A DNA stretch of 64,000 nt. Source: Struthio camelus. Taxonomy: Eukaryota > Chordata > Aves > Struthioniformes > Struthionidae. Below are positions 24,101-33,035 of this stretch, in pieces. Within the stretch, counting starts at the first letter, position 1, and every line of letters starts with the position of its first letter. The notes under the pieces were generated by a model, which did no database searches, was not told the DNA's origin, and was given only the letters and a program-made list of their open reading frames with translations. The stretch is taken from contig NC_090945.1 in assembly GCF_040807025.1 (NCBI RefSeq), positions 72,241,088 to 72,305,087 of the forward strand. The letters run 5' to 3'. The position numbers and the translations under genes were made by a program.

Positions 24101-25054
24101 GGGGGAGGTTGGAAGGGCCCTCTGGAGATCATCTAGTCCAACCCCCCTGCTCAAGCAGGGTCCTCTAGAGCATATTTCCCAGGATCGCATCCAGACAGGT
24201 TTTGAATATCTCCAGCTAAGGAGACTCCACTACCTCTCGGGGCAACCTGTGCCAGTGCTCTGTCACCCTCACAGTGAAGAAGTTTTTCCTCAGGTTCAGA
24301 TGGAACTGCCTGTGGTTCAGTTTGTGCCCGTTGCCTCTTGTCCTGTCGCTGGGCATCACTGAGAAGGGTCTGGCCCCATCCTCTTGACACCCTCCCTTCA
24401 GATACTTGTAGACATTGAGGAGGTCGCCTCTCAGTCTTCTCTTCTCCAGGCTGAACAGGCCCAGCTCCCTCAGCCTTTCTTCAGAGGAGAGATGCTCCAG
24501 TCCCCTCATCATCTTTGGAGCCCTCCGCTGGACTCTCTCCAGTAGTGCCATGTCTCTCTTGTACTGGGGAGCCCAGAACTGGACACAGTACTGCAGGTGA
24601 GGCCTCAGCAAGGGCTGAGTAGAGGAGGAGGATCACCTCCCTCCACCTGCTGGCAACACTCTGCCTAATGCACCCCAGGATCCCCTTGGCCTTCTTGGCC
24701 ACGAGGGCACACTGCTGCCTCATGCTTAACTTGTTGTCCACCAGGACGCCCAGGTCCTTCTCTGCAGAGCTGCTTTCCAGCAGGTCAGCCCCCAACCTGT
24801 ACTGGTGTGTGGGATTATTCCTCCCCAGGTGCAGGACCCTGCCCTTGCCTTTGTAGAAGTTCATGAGGTTCCTCTCTGCCCACCTCTCCAGCCTGTCCAG
24901 GTCCTTCTGAATGGCAGCACAGCCTTCTGGTGTGCCAGCCACTCCTCCCAGTTTAGTATCATCAGTAAACTTGCTGAGGGTGCGCTCTGTCCCTTCCTCC
25001 AGGTCATCGATGAGTACGTTGAACAAGACTGGACCCAGGACTGACCCCTGGGGG
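24101..25054 (-). pseudogene. CR1 ORF2 C-terminal part and 3'UTR, broken
   Basis: Translation on the - strand gives the C-terminal half of the CR1 reverse transcriptase. RT motif B is seen as [12 protein letters not shown] (near 25020-25050). The catalytic motif C reads FTDDTKLGG, where the family usually has FADD. Then come the thumb-like region and the conserved end with [42 protein letters not shown] and [17 protein letters not shown] frameshift near 24600 separates the two frames (24481-25209 and 24216-24611). The second frame ends at a stop just after VVESP, before the usual last residues. The 3'UTR runs to the 8-bp repeats. It cannot encode an active RT, because motif A and everything upstream are missing from this block. 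Confidence 0.9.
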
Positions 25055-25059
25055 ACACT

Positions 25060-25182
25060 GAGCGCAGCCAACAGAGGCAGCGAACAGACACAGCAGTTTG
25101 CGCAGCAGTTCGCGCAGAAAGGCGCCAGAAGGCGAAGAAGGCACCTCTCCATTTTGCACAGTGGTGTGTCCTTCCCTGGGGC
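25060..25182 (+). promoter_or_regulatory. CR1 5'UTR (probable 5' end)
   Basis: The CpG-containing leader precedes CR1 ORF1 directly and contains the repeated words TTTGCGCAGCAG and TTCGCGCAG near 25097-25120. In CR1 the 5'UTR carries the internal promoter (family knowledge). Its left edge abuts the - strand RT block near 25055-25060, so the segment seems to reach or nearly reach the true 5' end of the element. The exact end cannot be fixed without a consensus sequence. Confidence 0.5.
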
Positions 25183-26253
25183 ATGGTGATGACACGCCGC
25201 AGAGCACATTCCCCAGTGGCTGCAGGAGGTGCTGCATTGGCTGTGTCTGAGGCTTCAACCCAGACAGACCCTCAGACAGCAGATGCAGCTCTGCAGGTGT
25301 CAGGCTGCAGGGAGTGCCTGGGGCCTCTCTGTGAGGCCTGGGCTGACAGTCAGCTCTCCTGTGTGAGGTGTGCTGTGGTTGACCAGTTGCGTCACCAGAT
25401 AAAGGAGTTACAGGAGGAGGTTAGTAGGCTGCGTAGCATCCGAGAGGATGAGCAGGAGATTGACAGGGCGTTCTCGGAGACTGTTCAGCTCTGGGAGTCC
25501 CCTGCCCCCACTGCAACGGAGTTGTCAGAGGGCTCAGCACCGTGTGTAAAGGTGCATCATAACGCTGTTGAAGAGGGCTGGAAGCTGGTGACCTCTCGTA
25601 GAAGGAGAAAGGCTCTTGCTCCTCCTCAAGACTTACCCTTGAAGAACAAGTTTAACGCCCTCCAAGCTGAGGAGAGGCTGGGCATGACTCCAAGGGAGGC
25701 AACTGGCCTGGCAGACCCTGTGCCGTGCAGGAACCCCCGGAAGAAGCGGCAAGTGATTGTTGTGGGTGACTCCCTGCTGCAGGGGACAGAGGCACCTATC
25801 TGCCGACCTGACCTCTTGTCCAGAGAGGTTTGCTGCCTGCCAGGGGCTCGAATAAGAGATGTCATGGAAAGACTGCCAAGGCTTGTCCACGCGTCGGACT
25901 ACTACCCTCTGCTGATCTTCCATGTGGGTGCTAATGACACAAAAGGCAAACTGGAAACCATCAAACAGGACTTCAGAGCTCTGGGAATGGTGGTCAAGGG
26001 TCTGGGAGCCCAGGTCGTTTTCTCCTCATTCTTGCCTGTGAGGGGAAAGGACAGGAGGAGGAGTAGACAAGTTTTCCAAGTTAACAACTGGCTGCGCCGC
26101 TGGTGTTGGCAACAGGGCTTTGGTTTCTATGACCATGGAACGCTGTTTGAAGATCAACAGCTGATGGGGAGCGATGGGATCCACCTTACCAAGCGGGGCA
26201 CGCGTGTCTTTGCCAACAGATTGGCCAGCCTGGTAAGGAGGGCTTTAAACTAG
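25183..26253 (+). CDS. CR1 ORF1 protein, intact, esterase type
   Basis: A 356-residue open frame with no internal stop. The start was chosen at the first ATG, with G at -3 and +4; a second Met is at residue 3. The N-terminal part has a cysteine cluster (C42, C45, C50, C60, C63) that could bind zinc, followed by a heptad-rich coiled-coil segment at about residues 64-94. A basic linker follows (RRRRK, about 139-143). Residues 190-350 form an SGNH/GDSL hydrolase: block [10 protein letters not shown] with Ser197, a Gly in LPGARI (221), block III GANDT with Asn251, and block V DGIHLT with Asp331 and His334. All catalytic positions are present. In CR1, ORF1 binds RNA and the esterase domain may act at lipid or membrane surfaces (family knowledge). 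The ORF is complete although the linked ORF2 is broken and rearranged. Confidence 0.9.
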   Translation: MVMTRRRAHSPVAAGGAALAVSEASTQTDPQTADAALQVSGCRECLGPLCEAWADSQLSCVRCAVVDQLRHQIKELQEEVSRLRSIREDEQEIDRAFSETVQLWESPAPTATELSEGSAPCVKVHHNAVEEGWKLVTSRRRRKALAPPQDLPLKNKFNALQAEERLGMTPREATGLADPVPCRNPRKKRQVIVVGDSLLQGTEAPICRPDLLSREVCCLPGARIRDVMERLPRLVHASDYYPLLIFHVGANDTKGKLETIKQDFRALGMVVKGLGAQVVFSSFLPVRGKDRRRSRQVFQVNNWLRRWCWQQGFGFYDHGTLFEDQQLMGSDGIHLTKRGTRVFANRLASLVRRALN

Positions 26254-27553
26254 GCAAGGGGGAAGGGGAGTGGTATAGTGGCAGGGGAGTCAGTAAAACA
26301 CCGCTCAAGTCAGGAGGCCTCCAGTGGGTGCATACAGCCAGGGGAGACAGCATGCAACATGGCTATGGAGGGTCCTCTTGCACCTCTCCTAGGAAGCCTG
26401 CATGCTCGATTGGCTCTCTGAAATGCCTGTATACCAATGCACGCAGCATGGGGAATAAACAGGAAGAGTTAGAGATCTGTGTGCGGTCACAGGGCCATGA
26501 TCTCATTGCGGTTGCAGAGACATGGTGGGATAGTTCACATGACTGGGATGCTGTCATGGATGGCTATGTGCTTTTTAGGAAAGACAGGCCAGGAAGGCGA
26601 GGTGGTGGAGTTGCTCTTTATGTGAGGGAGCAACTAGAATGTGTGGAGCTCTGCCTCGGGGTGGATGAAGAGCAAGTTGAGAGCCTATGGGTAAGGCTTA
26701 AAGGGCAGGGTAACATGGGTGACACTGTTGTGGGGGTTTACTACAGGCCACCTGATCAGGAAGAGGAAGTCAATGAGGCCTTCTACAGACAGCTGGGAAG
26801 CAGCCTCACGATCACAGGCCCTAGTTCTCATGGGAGACTTCAACCACCCTGACATCTGCTGGGAAGACAGCACAGCCAGACAAAAACAGTCAAAGAGGTT
26901 CCTGCAGAGCATTGATGATAATTACTTGACCCAGGTGGTGGAGACGCCAACGAGGAGAGGTGCAATGCTAGACCTTGTACTAACAAACAAAGAAGGTCTA
27001 GTTGGAGAGGTGAAGGTTGGGGGCAGCCTTGGCTGCAGTGACCATGAGATGGTGGAGTTCAGGATCCTACGAGGAGGGAGCAGGGCAATGAGTAGGACTG
27101 CAACGCTGGACTTCAGGAGAGCTGACCTTGGCCTCTTGAGGGACCTACTTAGGGGAATCTCATGGGGTAGGGCCCCAGAAGGAAGAGGGGTCCAAGAAAG
27201 CTGGTTAATATTCAAGCATCACTTCCTCCAGGCTCAGGATCGGTGCATCCCTCTGAGTAAGAAGTCCAGCAAAGCGGGCAGGAGACCGCATGGATGAGCA
27301 AGGAACTCCTGGCAAAACTCCAACAGAAGAAGGAAGTGTACAGAATGTGGAAAAGGGGACAGGCCACTTGGGAGGAATACAGGGACATTGTCAGAGCGTG
27401 CAGGGATGCGACAAGGAAGGCTAAGGCCCATTTGGAATTAAATCTGGCAAGGGATATCAAGGACAACAAGAAGGCCTTCTTCAAATACATCAACAGCAAA
27501 AGGAAGACTAGGGAAAACGTGGGCCCACTGCTGAATGGGGCGGGTGCCCTGGT
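26254..27553 (+). pseudogene. CR1 ORF2 endonuclease region, + strand, frameshifted
   Basis: This follows ORF1 on the same strand and encodes the APE-type endonuclease in three frames. The first frame (26328-26852) carries LKCLYTNARSMGNK with the metal-site Asn, VAETWWDSS with Glu, and [11 protein letters not shown] frameshift near 26800 moves to a frame with [11 protein letters not shown] (Asp and Asn) and [10 protein letters not shown], the SDH motif. A private 1-bp deletion near 27290 (AGACCGCATGG, where the other copy has AGACCTGCCTGG) moves to the frame with [16 protein letters not shown]. Coding similarity stops at GAGALV (27553), before the RT, where the sequence joins the inverted block. 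The endonuclease residues are all encoded but not in one frame. Confidence 0.88.
26679..27553 (+). repeat. Left arm of 875-bp CR1 inverted repeat
   Basis: This arm is the reverse complement of 28113-28988. Positions 26679-27241 match the other arm without any difference in my base-by-base reading. Positions 27242-27553 show about ten substitutions and one 1-bp deletion. The spacer between the arms (27554-28112) is CR1 RT sequence belonging to the - strand block. The pair could form a large stem-loop and is prone to recombination. Confidence 0.9.
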
Positions 27554-27554
27554 C

Positions 27555-28988
27555 TCCATTGCTCTCCCCTCATCTACCCAGCCAGTCATTCCATCCTTAA
27601 GGCTAGCAGATTGGTCAAGCATGATTTCCCTTTGGTGAATCCATGCTGACTACTCCTGATCACCTTCTTGTCCTCCATGTGCTTAGTGATGACCTCCAGG
27701 AGGAGCTGTTCCATCACCTTTCCGGGGATGGAGGTGAGGCTGACAGGCCTGCAGTTTCCTGGCTCCTCCTTCTTGCCCCTTTTAAAGACTGGCGTGACAT
27801 TGGCTTCCTTCCAGTCCTCACGCACCTCTCCTGATCTCCAGGACCTTTCAAAGATGATGGAGAGTGGCCTAGCGATAACATCCACCAGCTCCCTCATCAC
27901 TCGTGGGTGCATCCGTCAGGGCCCATGGATTTGTGGAGGTCAAGTCTGGACAAATGATCTCTAACTGATCCTCCTCCACCAAGGGAGAGTCTTCCTTTCT
28001 CCAGCCTTCCTCTCTTGTCCCCAGGGTCTGGAATTCCTCAGGACTGGCCTTAGCAGTGAAGACGGAAGCAAAGAAGGCATTCAATGACTCTGCCTTCTCT
28101 GTATCCTTTGTTACCAGGGCACCCGCCCCATTCAGCAGTGGGCCCACATTTTCCCTAGTCTTCCTTTTGCTATTGATGTATTTGAAGAAGCCCTTCTTGT
28201 TGTCCTTGACATCCCTTGCCAGATTTAATTCCAAATGGGCCTTAGCCTTCCTTGTCACATCCCTGCACGCTCTGACAACGTCCCTGTATTCCTCCCAAGT
28301 GGCCTGTCCCCTTTTCCACATTCTGTATACTTCCTTCTTCTGTTGGAGTTTTGCCAGGAGTTCCTTGCTCATCCAGGCAGGTCTCCTGCCCGCTTTGCTG
28401 GACTTCTTCCTCAGAGGGATGCACTGATCCTGAGCCTGGAGGAAGTGATGCTTGAATATTAACCAGCTTTCTTGGACCCCTCTTCCTTCTGGGGCCCTAC
28501 CCCATGAGATTCCCCTAAGTAGGTCCCTCAAGAGGCCAAGGTCAGCTCTCCTGAAGTCCAGCGTTGCAGTCCTACTCATTGCCCTGCTCCCTCCTCGTAG
28601 GATCCTGAACTCCACCATCTCATGGTCACTGCAGCCAAGGCTGCCCCCAACCTTCACCTCTCCAACTAGACCTTCTTTGTTTGTTAGTACAAGGTCTAGC
28701 ATTGCACCTCTCCTCGTTGGCGTCTCCACCACCTGGGTCAAGTAATTATCATCAATGCTCTGCAGGAACCTCTTTGACTGTTTTTGTCTGGCTGTGCTGT
28801 CTTCCCAGCAGATGTCAGGGTGGTTGAAGTCTCCCATGAGAACTAGGGCCTGTGATCGTGAGGCTGCTTCCCAGCTGTCTGTAGAAGGCCTCATTGACTT
28901 CCTCTTCCTGATCAGGTGGCCTGTAGTAAACCCCCACAACAGTGTCACCCATGTTACCCTGCCCTTTAAGCCTTACCCATAGGCTCTC
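27555..28988 (-). pseudogene. CR1 ORF2 endonuclease to RT part, - strand, broken
   Basis: Read on the - strand, this begins 5'-truncated inside the endonuclease (28988) and carries [23 protein letters not shown] and the linker with [18 protein letters not shown]. The RT N-terminal part follows with [32 protein letters not shown] and [18 protein letters not shown], then [10 protein letters not shown] at the join. At least three frameshifts are visible: near 28855 (shared with the + copy), near 27905 (a G missing before ATGCACCC) and near 27600. It stops just before RT motif A (DFSKAFD in the family), which is not found elsewhere in the insertion. A 136-codon - strand frame (27212-27622) runs through the join into the inverted block and is an artefact of it. 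Confidence 0.88.
28113..28988 (-). repeat. Right arm of 875-bp CR1 inverted repeat
   Basis: This is the partner of 26679-27553. The outer end at 28988 is where the two copies cease to match (GAGAGCCT is the last shared word), which is also the 5' truncation point of the - strand CR1. The identical part is 28426-28988 and the diverged part is 28113-28425. Where the arms differ, this arm keeps the open frame through [11 protein letters not shown], while the left arm has lost one base. Confidence 0.9.
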
Positions 28989-31900
28989 GATCATGCAGGT
29001 TGCCTGAGACTTGGGTCACCAGAGCTCCCAGAGTGCGTAACTCTGGGAACCTTTCAGGGCAGAATGGACCCAGTTTTTGCAGAATGCAGTGTTTCCCACA
29101 GATAATTTACCCCGTCCAAGCTGAGGGTTTTCAGGTTCTTCTCTGAAAATTTAAAAACAGAGTGTTGGAAAATGAGGCACCCAAGGTTTTCAGATGTCTC
29201 TTGCATGAGAGCATCCAGTGTGGGGATCTCTTCAAGAGCTGTAGAACTACCAGGTAGCCCATAGCAGGAGAGATTTTGTCAGTCTTTTCTTGAGTTCACT
29301 GATATTTCCTTAAAGTTGAGAGGTTTCAAATGAAACGTTTAGGGTAATTGCTTTTTTTTTCTGATTAAAAAAAAAGAGGGAGGAAGTTTGAGAAATGTGA
29401 CTACTTTCATTAACTGAAGTCAGAGCGTGCTTTATTTTGGATAAAATAGAGTGCTATAGAAGGGTAAGCACTCTAAAAAATTAGATTTTTATCACCTTAG
29501 AGTGGATTCTCAAAATTAATGAAAGATTTTTACTTGAATCTCTCAGTTCCCTGTCAGTCAAATTTGGATAACACCATGCTGTCACTCCTCAAGGGTGTTG
29601 TGAAGATTTATTAGTTAATGTTTATGAAGCACTTGGATACCATAGTGATGATGCCATAGGAAAGTCTGTCAGGACCGTCAAGAAAGTAATTATTCTTTCT
29701 TCAAAGCAGGTTTCCAACAACAGGCAGTAAAAAAAAGACATGAGACACAAACTGAGCAGTGAAGAAAAATATAGCAAATCCTGTTCACTGTATGTATTCA
29801 GCATGGCATCCTGAGCGAAAAAAAGAGGAGCCTTTTTTTTCTGTCAATAAGAAATTAAACTATGTTTAATCTGGAATAAGTTTACCCACACAAACACATT
29901 CTGGCACGTATGAATTTGTGAGTGCTGACTGTGCAATCTTGATAAAGCTCTTTAATGCTGAATCTCTGCATAGCCTCTCAGAGATTAAAACACATCACTG
30001 AATATGTTTTAATGTATATATTTACCTAAATGAGAATCTAGCAGCTAAGATCTTCAGTGAATGTTAGTTCAACAAGTAGTTTTATTAAACAAAAGGTTAT
30101 TTCTGAAAAACTATTCCAAGAAACATGACCAACCACAAAAAGCTTTTTAAATTGGAAGAAACACCTACAAAAAGCATGAGCATGTGCAGTGGTCTTTGTT
30201 TTTTAACTACAGTGTGATATGTTCAAGAAAACTATGCCATTTCATTTTTACTAGCTTGTCTCTGTCCAAAAAATTGGTCAGAACTTACTTGAATTGATAA
30301 ATGTATCACCAGTAAAACTTATAAGTACTCTGTCTTGGGTCAAACTCAAGCACAGGATATGTTAAATTTGCTAACGAAAAACTCAAATTAAGCCACAGTC
30401 GTACATCACAAAAGCAGGGCTCAGAATTCACTGTCTCCCCCGTAACTTGTGCTTTGTGAACAGAGCATCAGCTCAGTGCCACTGATGTTGGAAAATGGCT
30501 AAATTTGGAATATGTGCAGAAGCCCAGTAGGAGATACCCAATTCTCATACTGGAGGAAGACCAGCTTGTCAGCCATTACCTTTCACAATGCAAATGATGG
30601 GTGATCACCTAGTCAACAGCATCTTGCATCCAACAGTATGGATCCAGCTCCAGACTTGTGCTTTCTGCTGAGCTTTGAGCTTAGCCGCAGCTGAAAGTCT
30701 TTGTTACTCAGAGCCTGGACACTACCTTTTTGAAAGGCAGCGAGTCTAATTAAATAGTAAGAACTGTGTGTCTGTACCAGGCAATGTTACATCAATGTGT
30801 TATCATCTCAAACATTACAACCATGTCCTTAGTGCTTGATACTGAGGTATACAAAGGGCAGGTGGGCTAATGCACAGAGGAAGGCCATGGACTTTTTTTT
30901 TTCAATTGGTTGGTAACCCTCCAAAGGAAACTATTTCAGAGCTGGCATAGGAAATAAAGCCACCACACACACGCACAATTTCTCATCTTTGGAACCTGAA
31001 TACCAAGTTGGCTTTATTTAAGAAAAAATGCAAGGACAGGATATGATATTTTACTTTTGTGTCTGGAGAGTGATAGTGACACTGAAATGTAGATGAGTAA
31101 AAAGATACAGAAAAAGCAAGTGCCCTAATTGCTCAATTGCTCCTTCATGCCCCAATTAGACATGAGACAGTGAGTAAGTTATCTTGTCCTATCAGTTGAA
31201 CTGGAAGAGACAGAAATAAAGCAGTTTTCTTCAGTATTTTAAAGGCACAGCAATCAGTAATGCTTCACTGATGCTTTTCGCAGTGCCATATTAACACCAA
31301 GGAGCCATGTGACAGAATGCATTCTGCAGGTTACTACCTACTCACAGCGCTTGCTGAGATGCCTCTGAATTTACTTGAAGCTCACCATTGAACTCCCCAA
31401 GCTCAAACAAATTATTCTATTGCCTAATTATTGCAGTCAAGCCAACAACAGTATCTGGCTTCAGTAATCTGTCTGGGACAAGATGATAATTCCAGCCTAT
31501 GAAAGATCAGTTAGATCCAAATACCCCATTTTCCCTAAAGGAATTGATTTCGGCAGCCTAAAGGTTGCTAAACCTAACCCCAATTTGACAGCTGTGTTGT
31601 TTAATACCACAAGTTGAATACAAATGACCACATAATTTGAAATGATTTAAGAACAAATCATTAGTAGCTATTTTTTTAACTAGTGTATTCCATTGTTCTT
31701 GATGCATGTGTATAAACATCATAGCTATTTTAATAATATACTTCCTAGAGCTACCTGAATTAGAATAAAATGTCAATTGAGTCTATTTTCATGGTTCAGC
31801 CAGGCCTGATATGTTTTTATTCCTTAATCAGTGTAAAAAAACCCTTTCATCTGATTAAAGTCAAGCTTTCAGGCAGCACGCTGTGCAGATTACAGTATCT

Positions 31901-32619
31901 CTCTTAAAAAAAAGAAAAAAATCACATAGATGAGTTAATCAGCTTAATATCAATGAAATCTTGGTAAGTTACCAGTCAAAACTTCTATCTTTTTTTTCAG
32001 TAAGTTTTTATGTCTCCCAGACAGACATTTTAGTTATAAGAAAACACCATGTTTCTAGTCAAAGAGGAGCAAAACATGTAATAACTAATGAAAACTAATG
32101 ACCATTTTTTTCCATATATTTGGTGAAAGTGTGATGTGTGGTCCTGGTCCCAAAATGGCAAAATTTATTTTGCAGACAAAAACAATTTTGGTTTGACAAT
32201 TCAACAAAGTGAAACTTTTCAACATTTAAGGGGATGAGGACAAAGAAAATGATGATGCCCAACTTCTAGATGTTTACATTCTCTCCAAGTTCCCTGTACT
32301 GACAAGGAAAAGAGTCAGGGCAATTCAGAGGATGAAAAGATAATGCTCTGAATCACAAAGAAGAATTCAGTCTCTCTCCATTGACCGCGGAGTGAGCAGT
32401 CTCCTGATCCAGTTGAGCTGGGCACCTGAAGCTTAGACTACACAAATGAAAAAGCTTGTAAGAAGAAAAGAGCAAGAGTACTAACACTTAGCACTAGTCA
32501 CTAAAGTAGTTGAAGCCTTAGGCTGCAGCCAAGGCTGGCTGGAGCCTGTTTTTTGCAGAACAAGGAATATTTTAACCACTGCAGATAACTGATGCTGAGG
32601 TAACCTAAAGAAACCCGTT
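28989..32619. other. AT-rich non-coding stretch
   Basis: No gene, RNA gene or recognised mobile element. Short homopolymers occur near 29350-29380. Open frames are short and without motifs. The first hundred bases after the CR1 boundary hold no clear target-site duplication, which is normal for CR1. Confidence 0.65.
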
Positions 32620-32830
32620 GCAGCAACAGAGAGCCAGTGGACCACAAGGAAATGAGTAAGAGAAGTTGTGAGATTGGTTAACAGGGATCAGACTGTTGGG
32701 GAGGAGGCAGAAGTTTGCGATCAGATTGTAACGGGCTAAATAGAACCAAGAGCCTCTAGGTGGGGTGCCCTTGGAGGCACCCAGCTTAAGCTGTACCTTT
32801 ATTGCACGTAATAAACCATTTTTTTAGTTT
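32620..32830 (+). mobile_element. Possible LTR 3' part with polyadenylation signal
   Basis: Features resembling the end of an avian endogenous retroviral LTR occur in order: a GC-richer stretch, a stem-loop GGGTGCCC/TTGGA/GGCACCC near 32763-32781, the palindrome AGCTTAAGCT, then TGTACCTTTATTGCACGT and AATAAA near 32810. No coding sequence, primer-binding site or second LTR was seen, so it would be a solo or partial LTR. It could equally be the 3' end of an unrelated transcript. Confidence 0.25.
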
Positions 32831-32895
32831 AGAAAAATATTCAATATTTAATGGGGAAAAAAAGCAGAGACCAAGGGTCAGACCAAGGCGGCCGG

Positions 32896-33035
32896 AGGTG
32901 GCAGCTGCGTAATTCCTGCAGCAATCTAGGTGGCAACTGCATAATGCATGTGGTAAAAGGTGGCAACTGCATAATCCCTGTCCAGGTGGCAACTGCATAA
33001 TGCCCATGGTAAAAGGTGGCAACTTCCTGCGACAT
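32896..33035. repeat. Minisatellite, five units of about 26-32 bp
   Basis: The core AGGTGGCAACTGCATAAT recurs at 32896 (diverged as AGGTGGCAGCTGCGTAAT), 32928, 32958, 32984 and 33014 (truncated). The spacing is 32, 30, 26 and 30 bp. Two units share TGGTAAA between cores. The array lies just after the LTR-like stretch and may be part of the same insertion. Confidence 0.85.

Larger units (their letters stand above)
24077..28988. mobile_element. Rearranged CR1 LINE in three segments
   Basis: The compound insertion has three blocks. Block 1 (24077-25054, - strand) is the CR1 3' end. Block 2 (about 25060-27553, + strand) is a CR1 5' half with 5'UTR, full ORF1 and the endonuclease region of ORF2. 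Block 3 (27555-28988, - strand) runs from mid-endonuclease into the RT. Blocks 3 and 1 would form one 5'-truncated - strand CR1 if block 2 were removed, except that about 60 codons around RT motif A are missing at the join (inferred from the family). Block 2 joined to block 1 alone has the geometry of L1-type twin priming, with the inverted 5' end abutting the 3' part, but block 3 is then unexplained. Possible origins are a second event inside an older CR1, a strand switch, or an assembly error. Confidence 0.8.

Noticed and set aside
27212..27622. 136-codon - strand open frame as a novel protein
   Set aside because: It is a read-through of the junction between two oppositely oriented CR1 blocks, part RT sense and part antisense of the endonuclease linker.
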